Under the pieces are notes generated by a model. It was given only the letters and a program-made list of their open reading frames with translations, had not been told where the DNA came from and did not search any database. From Blastobasis lacticolella (taxonomy: Eukaryota; Arthropoda; Insecta; Lepidoptera; Blastobasidae): 64,000 bases of DNA. Position numbers and translations under genes: made by a program. The stretch lies in assembly GCA_905147135.1 (NCBI GenBank), contig LR990050.1, positions 15,932,001 through 15,996,000 of the forward strand, given 5' to 3'. Shown here piece after piece: positions 34,900 through 47,442 of the stretch (the first letter of the stretch is position 1; every line of letters begins with the position of its first letter).

Positions 34900-36270
34900 T
34901 GGCATTCTAACGTTCCCACATCGAATTAAACCCGTATTACGATGTTTGAATCTAATAAAATTGTTTATGAATAAGTAATTTAAATGAAATAACGTTCCAG
35001 CGTGGAACAGATTAGGCATTTATTGTTGCAAAACAAACATTGATAAATCCGTTGCCTGCCAAGCCAGATTAATAAACCAGCCAGGCATCGGGTTCCGGCG
35101 TCGGAAGCATAAAAGTTGACGGAGCGTGAATATTCTTTTATTAACACTGCGAAATAAAAGTTGGCCGTCGGTCGGGACCTTGGTCTAGTATAGTCTATAG
35201 TGCATGCAAATGGTCCGCTAGTCGGAACTAGTTCGAGTCCCGCGGGCGTGGAGGCCGCGCGTCCGCCGAGGAACAATGCTACGTCGCGCGCCTCAGCGCT
35301 GCTGCCGATGCCGCCATCATAGGTTGCACTTTTTGCCCCCAGGCCGCCGTGCCGAGGCCACATCGCGTCTGTCATGCCTCTTACTTCCTACTGCTATACT
35401 AAGATCTATTTACCTACACCTGTCCGCGACCAAGACATTCATAGTTTCACGGTTTATCCTAGTACTACCGGTAATCGACATTGGTCAATGCGACACGAGA
35501 CCCGTTGACATTGACGTGGACTCGATAGGTATTTCAATATCAATATTTATAATGGCGGTCTATATCCGCCAGCGGCGACTTAGAATACTTAACGCTTGGA
35601 TTTATTACGTGCCAATATGGGAACAAACGTGGGTTGTGCGCCTGACGTCATCCAGAGAGAGCAGATCGATTTTCTCGTCGCGGCGGCGGCGGGAGTTCCC
35701 AATGCCTCTCTATATTATCTGGTACTGTGTCTCCTGTACAACGGTTTAGTTCCAAATTTATTTGTGTTAACACTGTGCTAATGCAGATTCCGTACTGCGG
35801 CAGTGGAGCACCACGCCACAATTAGGCCACGAGCCAAACTTAGCTCAATAAATAACGGTAAACAATAAACAACGATCCGTGTGAAATGATACGTGAGCGG
35901 AACTTCAAAATCAATTTAAAACCCATAATTCAATTGTCCGTTGCGCGGATTATATGCACACGTGTTTCGTCGGAAAGTTGAAATTAATCTCGCATGCGGC
36001 GTTAACAGTTGCACCTGCTCTGCGATAGAACGTAACATTGCACGAGTTTGTTTCCCATTGTGCAGCCGAGGCCGCGGCGTCCAATGGGACTCCGGCACAG
36101 TTCCCAGCGGGCCCTCGCGGCCGCTATTTTCCGTCGCGTCACGTGACGCACGGCACCACTCACTGACCCATTTCTGCAGGTTATATTATTTATCGCATCG
36201 CGCGAGTCGCCATTTATGGGGCAAAATATTTGTCACGCCAAAGCTACAGTCTAGACTGCACACAGTCTAG
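34900..36270. other. CpG-richer island within the intron, function unknown
   Basis: The interval is richer in CpG than neighbouring DNA and holds the longest otherwise unexplained frame (35276-35749 +, 157 codons). That frame looks unlike a folded protein, resembles nothing known to me and has no splice context. A perfect 14-base palindrome GCGTCACGTGACGC (36136-36149) contains the E-box CACGTG. A tRNA B-box-like GTTCGAGTCCCGCGGGCG is at about 35231-35248 without a matching acceptor stem. A regulatory element or alternative promoter is possible but not shown. Confidence 0.3.
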
Positions 36271-36734
36271 TCTAGATACAGAATACGATAAACACGAAAG
36301 TTAAACTGATAAAAAGTGTAACTGGGGGAACGTGCCCTTGACGACCTACCTACTCGTACGTACTTCAAAGGTTTTTCAGCTGTACCTAGATAAAATTTGG
36401 CTTACATTACTCATTGTTTATGTGTAACCACGCAGTGGGTTGACTAGGTTGACCTAGAGGTCGAGATATGGCACGAAACCTGTATTGTAGCCATACATGG
36501 TTATTACTCATGACCGCCATCTCAGCTACAGGTGGTAAGTAACGATGAGGCCGAAGATGGGCATGCAAGACTGTCCATTCACACTGACCCTGAAGATATC
36601 CGGGAAAACTTAGGGCCAGCCGGCATATTCGAGGCCCTGTAGCAGTGCTGTAAGTTAGCATATTATTCCACCGAATCCAAAGCGGCCACTTGATTCAACC
36701 CAGATTTTTATTATACCCAGATTATTGGCCGTGT

Positions 36735-36998
36735 GGTGTGTGTCCGGCAGAGTAGAATAGCACCAACCCCTTACACTCAAGGGAGTCGTACAAGGCGACT
36801 AATATTTTTGAGGCACAACATCAAGAGTCTCCGTAGTCTGGAAAATGGGCAGCAGCATTTTCCATTGTTATATTTAAACACTGCGATCTCCAACCCGCCT
36901 GCCAAGCGTGGAGATTATGGCAATAACCTCCCCTTTTGTGGGAGTGGCCCTAAGCCCTGCAGTGGACTGTTAAGGGCTGTGGTGATGATGATTCTGAA
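36735..36998 (+). mobile_element. LINE 3' end (RTE-like tail), copy 1
   Basis: It shares GGCAGAGTAGAATAGCACCA, AGGCGACTAAT, CAAGAGTCTCCGTAGTCTGG, CAACCCGCCTGCCAAGCGTG and CCTGCAGTGGACTGTTA...GATGATG with 60610-60865 and the 63.1-63.6 kb copies. Ending in a short GAT repeat after 'CTGCAGTGGAC' is typical of lepidopteran RTE-type LINE tails. Confidence 0.65.
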
Positions 36999-38204
36999 GT
37001 GTCGCTTGGCTTTGCTGTCGGTGTTAAGTTTTAGCTAAAGTTATGTTTTCTTCATAGTGAACATATCCAACATATACAGGAAGCTTTTTATCAATACTGC
37101 ATCGAAAGGATTTTTTAATTTATATTTTGTTTGAGTAACTAGGTAGTTTGCCCCCTCACAACGCTGTTCATGAGATTGAGGGTCTAAGTTTGTCTAACTC
37201 TTAATGAATACGTGGCTCTATGCTTAGCTCAAGTTAGCTCTGACTTTACATTAGTAGCAGTAGTTCGTACCTGATCTACACTGTTAAAATCCGCCAACTT
37301 TGCGCACAGTAATTGACAGTTTTGCAATCAGTACCTAGCGTTTGTAGTAAAATTTTATGACATTAACGAGTCCACGGCCGATGTAGTAATACCTATTGCG
37401 AGCTACACACGATGGCTGTGAATGAATGATGTATGTAGTTACGTAATGAATGTTCGTTTTGCAAATATTTGTCGGTAATCAATCTCGCTCTGATGACGAC
37501 AACGACCCCATCAATTTGTGCCCCCGTGCAACAGGTGTCAAAATAAACAACAGCGGATACCACTTATCAACTCGCTGCTATACGGACGTGGGTAGCTAGA
37601 GAGCGTGGTATGGTACCTATATGATACGATATCGTAGTTAAGGATGTATATACATCATTACCCACCCAGCGCGGTTTCTTCTTCGTGTTTTTTGCGCCTG
37701 CAAATATTTTTTTTTTATGGGATCGTTATAATTAGCGAGATCAAAGTAATATTAGATATTAGAGTTCAGACCTGGCCTAACCAAAAATTAATGCGATAGC
37801 TACATATATTTCTCGATAGTTTACTCTCGATAAAGCGAGAAGGTCAATTTCTAAACTGTCGGTGTTCAATCCTAACAATACTATAACCGGAAATTTTAAT
37901 TAGGTAGAGCTACTACTTCGATAATTATTAATAACATTGAATTAATAGTACCTATTATGTGTGGACTATTCCCACCTATTGTGAAGAGGTGATTGTTTAC
38001 TTAGTAGGTTCACACGGAAAGATATAATACTTTCCATTGCGTGTTTAGTAGTAACTATCAAAACACAGTAGGCGTGTTTAATCACTACTAACTATTCCGC
38101 CCCCGAATCAAAATATCAGGTGTGGAAGGTGAACTGACGGTGGGCTCGCCGCACTGATATGAGTGGTACTTACACACTCAATTATAAGGTATTCTATGGA
38201 GAGT

Positions 38205-38335
38205 ACAACATGGAGTTTTTCAGGAAAGGGGTAAAAATGTTTTTACGGGGTCGGCAACGCAAACGGCCATACACTGCGGTGACTGCTTTCTACCAGGCTT
38301 GTTTGCCAGTGGTATAAAAAAAATTAAGGTAGTAA
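38205..38335 (+). mobile_element. LINE 3' end fragment
   Basis: TACAACATGGAGTTTTTCAGG, GGTCGGCAACGC, GCGGTGACTGCTTTCTACCA and GGCTTGTTTGCC, then an A-rich end, follow the block order of the LINE tails at 43690-43905 and 45610-45700. Confidence 0.6.
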
Positions 38336-38830
38336 CATAGAAAATTAAAGGATAATAAAATAAAATAAAAAATGATTTTTCCACAAAAACATATCGTCAC
38401 GGGATGCCAATTGAATCGGCTCCCGAGACTGTTTTACCAGTATTAGGGTCCCTAGCGGAAGACCTTGGTCAACCTCGCGTCGCTGACACTGTTTGGGAGG
38501 AACACCTAACTTTGCTTAATTGAGACGTATTATTAAGTTATCTGAAATTAAATTTGTTTTTTTTTTTTTTTTAAGGATGCAGCACTCCTACTTGGTTTAA
38601 TCGTTCATTAATGCGTTATTTTGTTTAGTTTCAATTTTCAACCAGAAATTTTTTCTTTTTCCAAACTATCCGTGTTTTGAATAATTTGGGAAATTACCCA
38701 TAACTGATTAGCACACGCGGCGAAGGTCCCGCTAACGATTCGCGGTGGGCTTCGGAAGGTTGGCCTCGGCGCGCTAGTATCGGTAACCCATATAGATACA
38801 CACACAGACAACACACACGTATAGTTAGAA

Positions 38831-39180
38831 AATAAGCATTTATTCCGAACTCGGCATCTTCCCATCTCGGCACCCATGGGTCAGGTACATAGAGAGAAAT
38901 TGGATACAGTGTGTTTGTGAGTCATTTTGTTTGTTGTAGGTTTTGTAGGTTGTAGTACAAGAGCACACCATGATCATGATCCTAGCTGTCAATCCCCAGG
39001 TTGAGCGTGGATCGAAACATTTATTCCCAACTCCGCATCATCCCATCTCGGCGTCCCACCCATGTGTCGGGTACAGACAGAGAAACTGGATACAGTGTGT
39101 TCTTTAGTAATTTTAATACAAAAGCACCCCGTCTCATCATCCTAGCTGTCACTCCCAGCTTGAGCGTGAATCGCTCCGCT
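38831..39180 (+). repeat. Imperfect tandem duplication, two copies of ~160-180 bp
   Basis: Copy 1 starts AAGCATTTATTCCGAACTCG (38833) and copy 2 AAACATTTATTCCCAACTCC (39015). Both continue with CATCTTCCCATCTCGG or CATCATCCCATCTCGG, GAAA(T/C)TGGATACAGTGTGT, then ATCCTAGCTGTCA and TTGAGCGTG(G/A)ATCG. Copy 2 lacks about 20 bases in its middle. Confidence 0.88.
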
Positions 39181-39474
39181 TTCCTACTGTTCCTCCTCCA
39201 CTTCGACTGGTCCTCAACAACCTATTCTAAAAATAAATTGATTAATTTTTTACATTAACAAATCCTATGATTAGCTAAATCTCGACGTGGGACATCTGAC
39301 CGAAGGGACTTTGGCTCCCTGTTTGACCGGCTGTAGAATGGAAAGTGTTCTGAGTAACTTTTTGATCTGGTGCCCACAGCACAATTCCGCCATCGTACCC
39401 CCAGTCGCGGGCTGGCTACTCATGCCCATTACATAGACCCCCTTGTAGATGTCCACGCGAAGATTTGAAATAAT

Positions 39475-39670
39475 TTTTCTCGCTCGTACGATTGTGATGT
39501 GGAATGAACTGCCAGCCACAATGTTTCCTTTGGACTATGACATATATTAGATGTCTCTTTAGGGGAGAGCAACGCACCGGTATTGCTGATGTCCATAGGC
39601 GGCGGTGACTACTTTCCATTAAGTAGCCCGCCTGTATGTCTGCTGTATAACATAAAAATAAGTTTCCGTT
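39475..39670 (+). mobile_element. LINE 3' end with degraded reverse transcriptase C-terminus
   Basis: The + strand reads ...RTIVMWNELPATMFPLDYDI before stops, the 'WN.LP..VFP..YD' signature of the last residues of insect LINE proteins. GGCGGTGACTACTTTCCATT, GCCCGCCTGTATGTCTGC and ATAACATAAAAATAA then form the usual 3' tail. Frame breaks follow immediately, so it is dead. Confidence 0.65.
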
Positions 39671-40029
39671 ATCGTCCAGTGGATTCATGAACTGTATTAA
39701 TACATTCAGATAACAGTCGTCGAGGTAAGTTATACTCTAGACATCACATTCAGTTTAAAATATTCAAATCTATATCTGTTCTGATATTTCAAGATCGGCA
39801 AGGGCGAGGTCGCATCGTCGTATCTCGGCCGCGACAAGATCAGTCAAACAGATGTTAAGAATGACATTGGTTTTGAATATTTTACGCGGGTATTTGACGT
39901 TTCATCTTGTCTTTCAAGATGCTTCTTTGTGAGGAACAATAAATATGTCAGACTGTGACACCAATTTGTAGTAAATGAAAATAGTCGATATAAGAAACGT
40001 TAGAGAATTTGCTATTGACAGACATGTAG

Positions 40030-40170
40030 CGTTTTGAGACTAGTTTTGCAAAAAAATTACGAATATCATGTTGCTTTGGCATTAAAATCTTGTTGCTAAC
40101 CTAAGCATTGTTTGTGTTAGTAGTACGGAACCCTTTGTATGTGAGTTCGATTTGCACTTAGCCTTTTTTA
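40030..40170 (+). repeat. Dispersed repeat fragment shared with the first gene's intron
   Basis: TTGTTGCTAACCTAAGCATT...GTTAGTAGTACGGAACCC corresponds to 1382-1425 in the same order and includes the GTACGGAACCC phrase common in lepidopteran repeats. Confidence 0.55.
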
Positions 40171-40439
40171 TTTAGGACTACGTAAAAATGTTTACTTGCA
40201 TCTCCATATCAAAAATCAAAGTAAAATATATTAATCTTACAAACGCGACATTAACCTAACAACTAAGCTTTAATAGCAGTATCATACCCCTAATTCAATG
40301 GTATGATAACCACCCTAATTCGTTGATATGGTATACTACTCGTCAATCTCTACAATAATTCGTATTGACTCGCCGCGCTTTATCAGATTAGTTCTCTTAC
40401 TTATCTGTATATGTAAATAGGGTTTATTAACGTCCTTTT

Positions 40440-41050
40440 AATCTGAGATGGATCTCGCGCTGTCATCATGCTGAAGAGAAAATCGGGTTTCTCCTATGTT
40501 TGCGAACTAATTGCTTTAACTATACCGAGTTCCCTGGGTCGTATTACCATCTCCTTCTTTCTTTTGAAATGTTTTTTCCGAACATCGCGGTTGGTAACCG
40601 GAACAGCTGCAGTCCTCCCAGGCAAAGGCCTGTCACCATTTTTTCAGCCATCGAACTGCATCGAATTCCTCAATGAATCAATGGTTCGTTCGTGTGCTGG
40701 TGCGTCGAAAAGAAAGCGAATGGGTAACGGCACCGCTGGCAGGGCCGCAGGTGTTCCCCGAATCGTATGACGGCACGCCGAACGCTATTGTCAACCAGTT
40801 ATTGGTATTATAGCACGGTGATTCTTGTATTACAATACATGCGGGCCCGCTTTCTAACCGCACCGATCCTGACCTAGTTTTCATATCATAGGCATATCTG
40901 CGAACGAGACAGCTGATTGATTCCAAGGATGTTTCCAAGCCAAGGATGCCACATTCTGTCTCGATGTCCCACTATCGGAATTACCGCAAAATCTTCTTTC
41001 ACCCCACTGGCCTCTTGAACTACATTCTTGGGAAGAGCAAAGGTGAGACC
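40440..41050. other. Probable decayed mobile-element sequence
   Basis: Open frames on both strands (40468-40770 +, 40678-40938 -) are broken and not recognised as a protein. The GC content and frame remnants suggest an old element but no motif identifies it. Confidence 0.25.
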
Positions 41051-42137
41051 TAGATTATAGTTCCTGTTGTTTCTACACCATTCCTAGAATGGATGGTTGT
41101 TATTATTGGCTCTGTTAATTTAGGCAACATCAGGCTTTGCCCCACCACTCATTCTCACCGCTACAACTTAGCCACGAGCAGGTGATTTGTTTAAGAAGTC
41201 GGTTCAGCTGGAAAGAAATAGGTAATACAATTTATTTGCTGAATATTAACTACAATAATCAGCAGTGTTTAAAATACCCATGTAGAACAAATGAAAATAT
41301 CACTTCGCAGAACCACACTCCTACTTTGCTTTACCTACCTAATCGCTCGTAATGCGCCCATATCCCACGAGATCCAAACGCTCCACACATACCAGGTCGA
41401 TAAACATTCTACGCTTTCGTTTGACACGGTAACTTTGTTTTCGACCGTCTGTGTGTCAGTGTATGGAGATTTAACACGGCTACAAATAGAAAAGAAATCG
41501 CTACCTACTAAAGTTGAAACCCGCATACTAATGTTAATATAGTACCTATCTGACATATGGATTGGATGCCACGTTAGCTATAGGTATAAGCAATTTGTCT
41601 TTGCTCCAAACATGTGCTTTGTTTCCAAATAAATGTTATCCTTGAAATGGCGAACGAACAAAGAACGAGACATCTGACTGGTTCCCCGAATTTGGAAGCT
41701 TGATATTTTTGTCTAAAATAAAAACTAAAGGTCACTCAGTCAGTTGTCTTGATGTGTTGTCAATCACTATTCGATAAATGGTTGTAATCCGGCCACCGGT
41801 ATATTCAAATAAGCTCGCTCACTGTACCTATGAACGATAAATACGAACCAAAACAGTTTTTTATAATATTTACAGTGACATGCACTTATAGCAGTTATAA
41901 TATTCATATAAAAACTAGTGGACGACTTCGTTCGCATGGCATGACCTCTATTATTTACACCTACTTTACCCTTACCTATCCATTTTTTTCTTTCTTATAA
42001 ACATTCCGCTTGAATCACTCTAGATATTATTGAAAACCACATTGACATTCGCTGCGTAGTTAAAAAGCTCTAAGCGTACAGGGATACATACAAAGATACA
42101 GGACAGACGGTGGGAAGCGACTTTGTATTATACCATG

Positions 42138-42528
42138 TATATGTCGCAGCCGAAAGGTTAAATTAGCCGTTTCATTAAACGACTAGCTTTCTAAGCCAAT
42201 TAAAATTTGTCAATTTCATTAACTTTTAAAGTAACGTCTAATGAACGATATTTACCCTACTTTACGGAGCTCCTCCATGCATTGTCACAACATTAAATTA
42301 ACTTAACCAAATTAAAACCTAAAATGACCTATTATTATTGTTTGAGGTTATTGTGGTAAGGTTAGCGTTGTAACAATGTATGAAGTAGCTCCGTAAGGTC
42401 AGGATAATACTGTTCTTTCAACATTACGTTAAAATCTCATGCAATTGGCAAATTTTCAATTAAATAATTGCTCAAATGACTAGCCGTTTAATTAACCGGT
42501 TAATTTAACCATCCGGCTGCGACATATA
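42138..42528. mobile_element. MITE, 391 bp, ~48-base terminal inverted repeats
   Basis: The left end TATATGTCGCAGCCGAAAGG pairs with the right end CCATCCGGCTGCGACATATA. Similarity runs inward through GGTTAAATTA and on to CTAG. Internal A/T-rich sequence also has a local inverted pair, GGAGCTCCTCCATGCATTGT near 42267 and ACAATGTATGAAGTAGCTCC near 42375. It has no coding capacity. Confidence 0.85.
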
Positions 42529-42843
42529 CATTTGATATATTATGTTAGCGTAGCTAGGTATATTATAAAAAATTTAATAGTGAATTGGTGTTAAATACCA
42601 AATGACATACAGTTACGTTAATAGAGGGACGATAATTATCGCGATAAGTGCTTTGACAAAAGTTTTGCTTTTTAATATTTACGTATGTCAATCAGAGTGA
42701 CCTAAGACGTTGTAACCCACCGGTTAGGGTGAACCCTTTAAAAGTTAAATTTGTCAATTTAAATGGTACATTTAAGAAATAAATACCCAATTTATTTCAA
42801 TAAAATCGTTGTCTTGGTATGATTTTTTTATGCGTTACAGTTA

Positions 42844-43108
42844 GAGCTCGTCTAGTCTAAAATGACGCGCCCCACTACTTAGTTAGTTGATTTCGATGTT
42901 TGAGTGCAAATATTAATAACGACACTTCATCTGTGTGGGAGCGTCGACTGCTCCAATCGAACGACGCGAACTCCTACGTTGGTGTCTCTCCGGCAACTTA
43001 ATGACCAATTACAACGGCATTTGTATATGTATTGCGTCCATATTTTAAACTTGCTTGTGTGCGTTAATGCGATAGTGGGGCTCGTCATTTTAGATTAGAC
43101 GAGCTCTA
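42844..43108. mobile_element. MITE, ~265 bp, ~35-base terminal inverted repeats
   Basis: GAGCTCGTCTAGTCTAAAAT (42846) with GACGCGCCCCACTA pairs with TAGTGGGGCTCGTCATTTTAGATTAGACGAGCTC ending near 43107. The interior frame (42904-43098) is incidental. Confidence 0.85.
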
Positions 43109-43247
43109 CCATAAGGTATGTTTAGAGTAGTCTAGCTAGACTCTAGAGCTAATAATGATGGAATATTAGAATAACAGTTCGTTCTTGAGAGACGACAAAA
43201 TATTAATTAAATTTTGTATGTTATTGCGATGTTATCGTACAATACAA

Positions 43248-43357
43248 GGCGGTAAATACTGCACATCGGCTAGTTTCGGCTTCATATTTACTCACACGCG
43301 TGCGACAGAGGCGACGCTCTACGAAGCCTGACTAGCCGATGTGCAGTACTTACCGCC
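43248..43357. mobile_element. Short MITE, 110 bp, 26-base terminal inverted repeats
   Basis: The left arm starts GGCGGTAAATACTGCACATC and the right arm ends GATGTGCAGTACTTACCGCC; the arms differ at one base. A degraded copy is at 17778-17890. Confidence 0.9.
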
Positions 43358-43689
43358 GCATCTGTAATGAAGGTCAATTCCAAATTAACCCATATAACTA
43401 ATAAAGCGACGGGGCCTGTTGAACCTCGATGCTTGGTATAACACCGCCAGTGGAACGAATCCGAGTCTGGTATGAATGAATATAGGTACTCGATCTACCT
43501 ATATTAATTAAAACGGTCCCCAACGGGCAGGAGTTGTACCGTAGAAACATAATACCGTAAAATAACATTTTATCTGCCTACTCGCGTGATCAACCAATGT
43601 GTAACAAAATTCAAAAGATAAATGTACTTTGGTTAATTAAAAAATATTATGATTTTTAGTACTTATTACAATTTTCTTCCAGCAACAAC

Positions 43690-43905
43690 ATTTACAATGT
43701 TTGAACTCCTAGCCACAGTGTTTCCTTTGGACTATGACATGGGATCGTTCAAGAGATATAAGTATTAGAGGTCTCTTCGGAGGTCGGCAACGCATTAGTA
43801 GCGCCCCTGGTGTTGCTGATGTCCTTAGGCGGCGGTGACAACTTTCGATCAGGTGACCCGTGGCCCGCTTGCCTAGTTGTCTGCCGTATAACATAACAAG
43901 AAATT
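43690..43905 (+). mobile_element. LINE 3' end with degraded reverse transcriptase C-terminus
   Basis: The + strand reads ELLATVFPLDYDMGSFKRY before stops, a clear LINE C-terminal signature. It is followed by GGCGGTGACAACTTTCGATC, GGTGACCCG and TTGCCTAGTTGTCTGCCG, matching 39475-39670. A SINE tail fragment (GGCGGACCCCGGGCCCTCGC) follows at about 43945-43995. Confidence 0.7.
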
Positions 43906-44109
43906 GATTTCGCTGAAGACCGAGCAAAGTGGAGCAAGAGGAGTAGCAAGGCGGACCCCGGGCCCTCGCACGCAGTACGAGAGAGCAACCGAAATTTAAT
44001 TCCAAGATGAAGATGACGGTTACAATTTTTGATTCGCCAATATTGGTCATGAGCAGAATGCAAGTCGAGTAAATTTTACACGGATAATTTAAAGTATGAT
44101 TTTTTTATG

Positions 44110-44165
44110 CTACTCAGTGACAAACAAGCTGACAGTCCACCTGATGGTAAGTGGTAACTGTGTGT
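44110..44165 (-). repeat. Dispersed repeat end
   Basis: CAAGCTGACAGTCCACCTGA and GGTAAGTGGTAACTG are the complement-type version of the motif at 33050-33080. The direct version GTAACTGTCGCCAATTAGGT...GGCTGTCTGCTCG is at 44686-44727. Confidence 0.5.
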
Positions 44166-45604
44166 GTTGATTACAATATTATAAAAGTAAACGATAACAT
44201 TGAAACGAAGCAAGAAGGTAGTTAGGGCTCCAGTTGTGTAGCATTTTTTTAATTATAATTTAGCAGAGGTTGTGAACTTATTAATCCCCCGAGGACATCA
44301 AAGTGTCACAACGCAAGTCGGCCAAATCGATTATTAACCACTCTATCACCGATAATCGCTATTAGAGTGACACCCAGTTGCGGTTTAATTGATATACCTA
44401 CAGCAATAGGCCGTGCTGAATTTGTATGGGTTTAAAAGCCGTATTCTATTACCAAGTTTACAAGGTACGACTCTGTCAAACTTGAGGAGTCTAGGTACCA
44501 CCGCCTCCGTCAAACTACAATGCTTGCATTTTGCAAGATATTCATGGTAGCCAGCGCAATTTCAAGCACGATGCATATGGTGTTATTGACTACATAACTG
44601 CGTTTCTGCATTTTTATACATCAAGCCTAAGTACAGGAATCGTAGACGTTATTGGCGACAGTGATCACTGCCCTGTCTGGGAAAGTGGTAACTGTCGCCA
44701 ATTAGGTGGGCTGTCTGCTCGTTAATCACTGAGTAATAAAATAAATCAAACTGATTTAGAGAGAAAATATTATCTCACTGGTTAGAATCTTAATTACGTC
44801 ATCTAACTTCGAAAGCGCTAACAAATTGCTCCGTAATCCAGTTGAGAATCTAATCTAATTATATGCTCGTCAAATTGAATTCGATGGCTTATGAAATTGA
44901 GTTTGGCTATTTTAAGAATATTTTTTAAAGCTAATATAAGCACCCGAGTTGGATAAAATCTGCTGATCATACTCTCTAATGTCTCTAATAACATAAGTAT
45001 GTGCAATAAACAATTAAAAAGCTATTGAGGATTAAGAATCAGCCAGAGTCACCATGACAATTTTACACGAGTCGTATAAAACTAAAGTATACTATCGCCA
45101 TGTGTACTAATCCTATTATCACGCACGCAATATCACTTTCATATTCCACAACGAAGTCACGGCGGGGCGTCTGTTTGTGTGACGTTCTCTCGGAATTACC
45201 TACATACTTGACGAAATAAGTTCTACTTTCACGTATTTGTTTTCAGACAGTAAGTTTTACCAAACTAGAGCATTAGCTTAGCCGAAATTACGTTACTGGC
45301 ATCGTCAACAGGTAAACTACTTTAAGACCTTATGAAGTGTAAAAGTGGAAAATTTTAGAAAAAAAATTGTTGTCGCTAATCAGAATAATTGCCATAAATC
45401 TCCTCAAATAAATGTCTAGAAATAATAATAAACTATTTTTAAATAGCAAAGTTTTTACAAACACCTTCGTAGTATAGCTAACAAGTTATAAAGTTATGCT
45501 AAAAAAATTATTTGAGCAGATTTATAATAGTTTGCGGGAAGTAATTTTTTTACTAAACAACAACTTTGGCACTGCAAAATATTTGTCACATCCTTCTTCA
45601 AGAA

Positions 45605-45710
45605 TACCATGGACACTGAAGAGTATGGCATGGAGTTTTTCAAGAAAGGTCTCTTCACAATACAAAGGAGTGTCAAGAACGCAACGGAAACCGCAGCTGG
45701 GTCCCTAATA
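45605..45710 (+). mobile_element. LINE 3' end fragment
   Basis: AGAGTATGGCATGGAGTTTTTC and AAGAAAGGTCTCTTC, then GTCAAGAACGCAACGG, resemble 38205-38260. Confidence 0.45.
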
Positions 45711-46674
45711 GGATAGTTGACTCTCTGACTGCCGGTGTTCCTCCCGAGGCAAAGGTCAATGTCGTGAGTGTGAGTCATGTGCGCTGCGCCCGCGCAGCTA
45801 TCAAAGTCCGGTTCAAGCGCGATACTTTCACTCTCTCGGGAGAAACGGGGCCGGCGACCGATGATTGTGTTTTGGCAAAATACACGCAATAGAGCTTGGG
45901 TGGGTCACTTTCTATCATTTCCTTTATAAGAAAACTATAATGGCCGATTATTTAAAGTAATTGTCAGTTGTTTGTGTTGTGACTTATGGTACATAATTAC
46001 ATATACTTCACCTTAATCTGCGTTTATGAACGCCAACGTGTTGATGTTATCGGTATGTAGATATTAAATTGTAAAGTTGATTCCGCAGTGATCAAACAAA
46101 GAGATACAATAAATGTCAACACTGTAGCCGTTATCACGGTTGTAATGAATTATATATCACTCAAGTCCCCGACCTAAGCACAGATCGAACGGCTGTGATC
46201 CATGGAAATTGTCGTTAAAAACGCATTAAATCGGAATAGTCGATGACTGGATGATTGACGCCGATACGTGGCCTCGACCGCGCGCTACAGGACGCTATAA
46301 ACTGTAAGATTTACTAACACTTCGTTATAATAACGCCGTACCACCTTACCAATATAAAATGTCATTTTCGGAATATATTTTTTATGTCGGTACCTGTAGG
46401 TCAGGGGCGTACCTAATAATTCATGTGGGAATAATTTCGAAGAGGCGCGACGCTAAAGGTACCATTGAATTAATATTGCATAGCTGTGTAACAATATTTA
46501 TTAATTCGAGGTTTATCTAGTATAAATTATTTAATTTACTTTTTACGTCGCAGCATTGAGTATTGTCGGTAGAGCTAGAGGTTCTGACATAGCGTTGCTG
46601 TGTTAAATTCAGCATTGCTAATACATGCGCTTAAATGAGGATTTTGTGTTTCTTCGTACTAACAAAGTTCAGAA

Positions 46675-46810
46675 TCATCATATCAACCGGAAGACGCCCA
46701 CTGCTGGGCATAGGCCTCCCCCAGAGATCTCCACAAAGGCCGGTCTTGTGCCTTCCGCATACAGCTGATGCGCACCGAGCTATGGGCCCTGTCCACTGTC
46801 ACTTAAGCTT
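46675..46810 (+). mobile_element. RTE-type LINE fragment
   Basis: ACGCCCACTGCTGGGCATAG and GCCTCCCCCAGAGATCTCCA with GGCCGGTCTTGTGCC form a phrase that I know as widespread in lepidopteran RTE-type LINEs. The associated frame (46635-46937) is not a complete protein. Confidence 0.6.
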
Positions 46811-47289
46811 GTCACCCAAAGGGGGACGGAAAGGACTAAGCTCGAAGTCTCATAGTGCGATCGAATCAGGAATGAGGAGATCCGCAAGCGAACTAACTAC
46901 AGAACACCGACATAGCACGAAGGATAGCCAAGCCTAAGTTCAGAATGCCTCATAAAAATTATACGAACAATACCTACTACAGTGCTGGATTTAGTTTACG
47001 CAGCCCATCATTCATGAACTTTAACGAAGCTCTGTAATAAACAATAAACTAAACTGCGTTTCTGTGGGCTTCAAACCATCTACAAGCAATTAAATTTTAA
47101 CTGTATTTCAGACTTGCAAATATTTACAACTTGTTCGCACTGACTATTGGCCACCGGCCGGCAAAATTAAATATTACGTACGGCATTTCATATACATTAT
47201 TTAATGTGTAGTTTTATCGACATTGACTTAAACCTATCAATAAGAGGCATTCCCTAAAAAAGTCTTCTCCTGCCTAACAAGTAGTTGTT

Positions 47290-47442
47290 TTCCTTGTTCT
47301 GTCTGTTTCTCAGCTTACCTCTTGTAAACCACGCAGCGGATTTTGATACAGTTTTCACTATCATTCAGATAATTTCTTGCGGATGGCTACACATGCATAA
47401 AGTGGAGAAAACCCGAGCGAAGCTGGGGCGGGTCGCTAGCAT
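47290..47442 (+). mobile_element. Helitron-like element 3' end
   Basis: It ends AAACCCGAGCGAAGCTGGGG, CGGGTCGCTAGC. The upstream CCACGCAGCGGATTTTGATA and GTTTTCACTATC parallel the copies at 130-272 and 2380-2482. Confidence 0.65.

Noticed and set aside
35276..35749. 157-codon frame as a novel protein gene
   Set aside because: It has no recognisable domain, a composition unlike known proteins, no splice context, and a competing frame on the other strand.
40468..40938. Overlapping frames on both strands as a gene
   Set aside because: They are broken, have no known motif, and are surrounded by repeat-like sequence.
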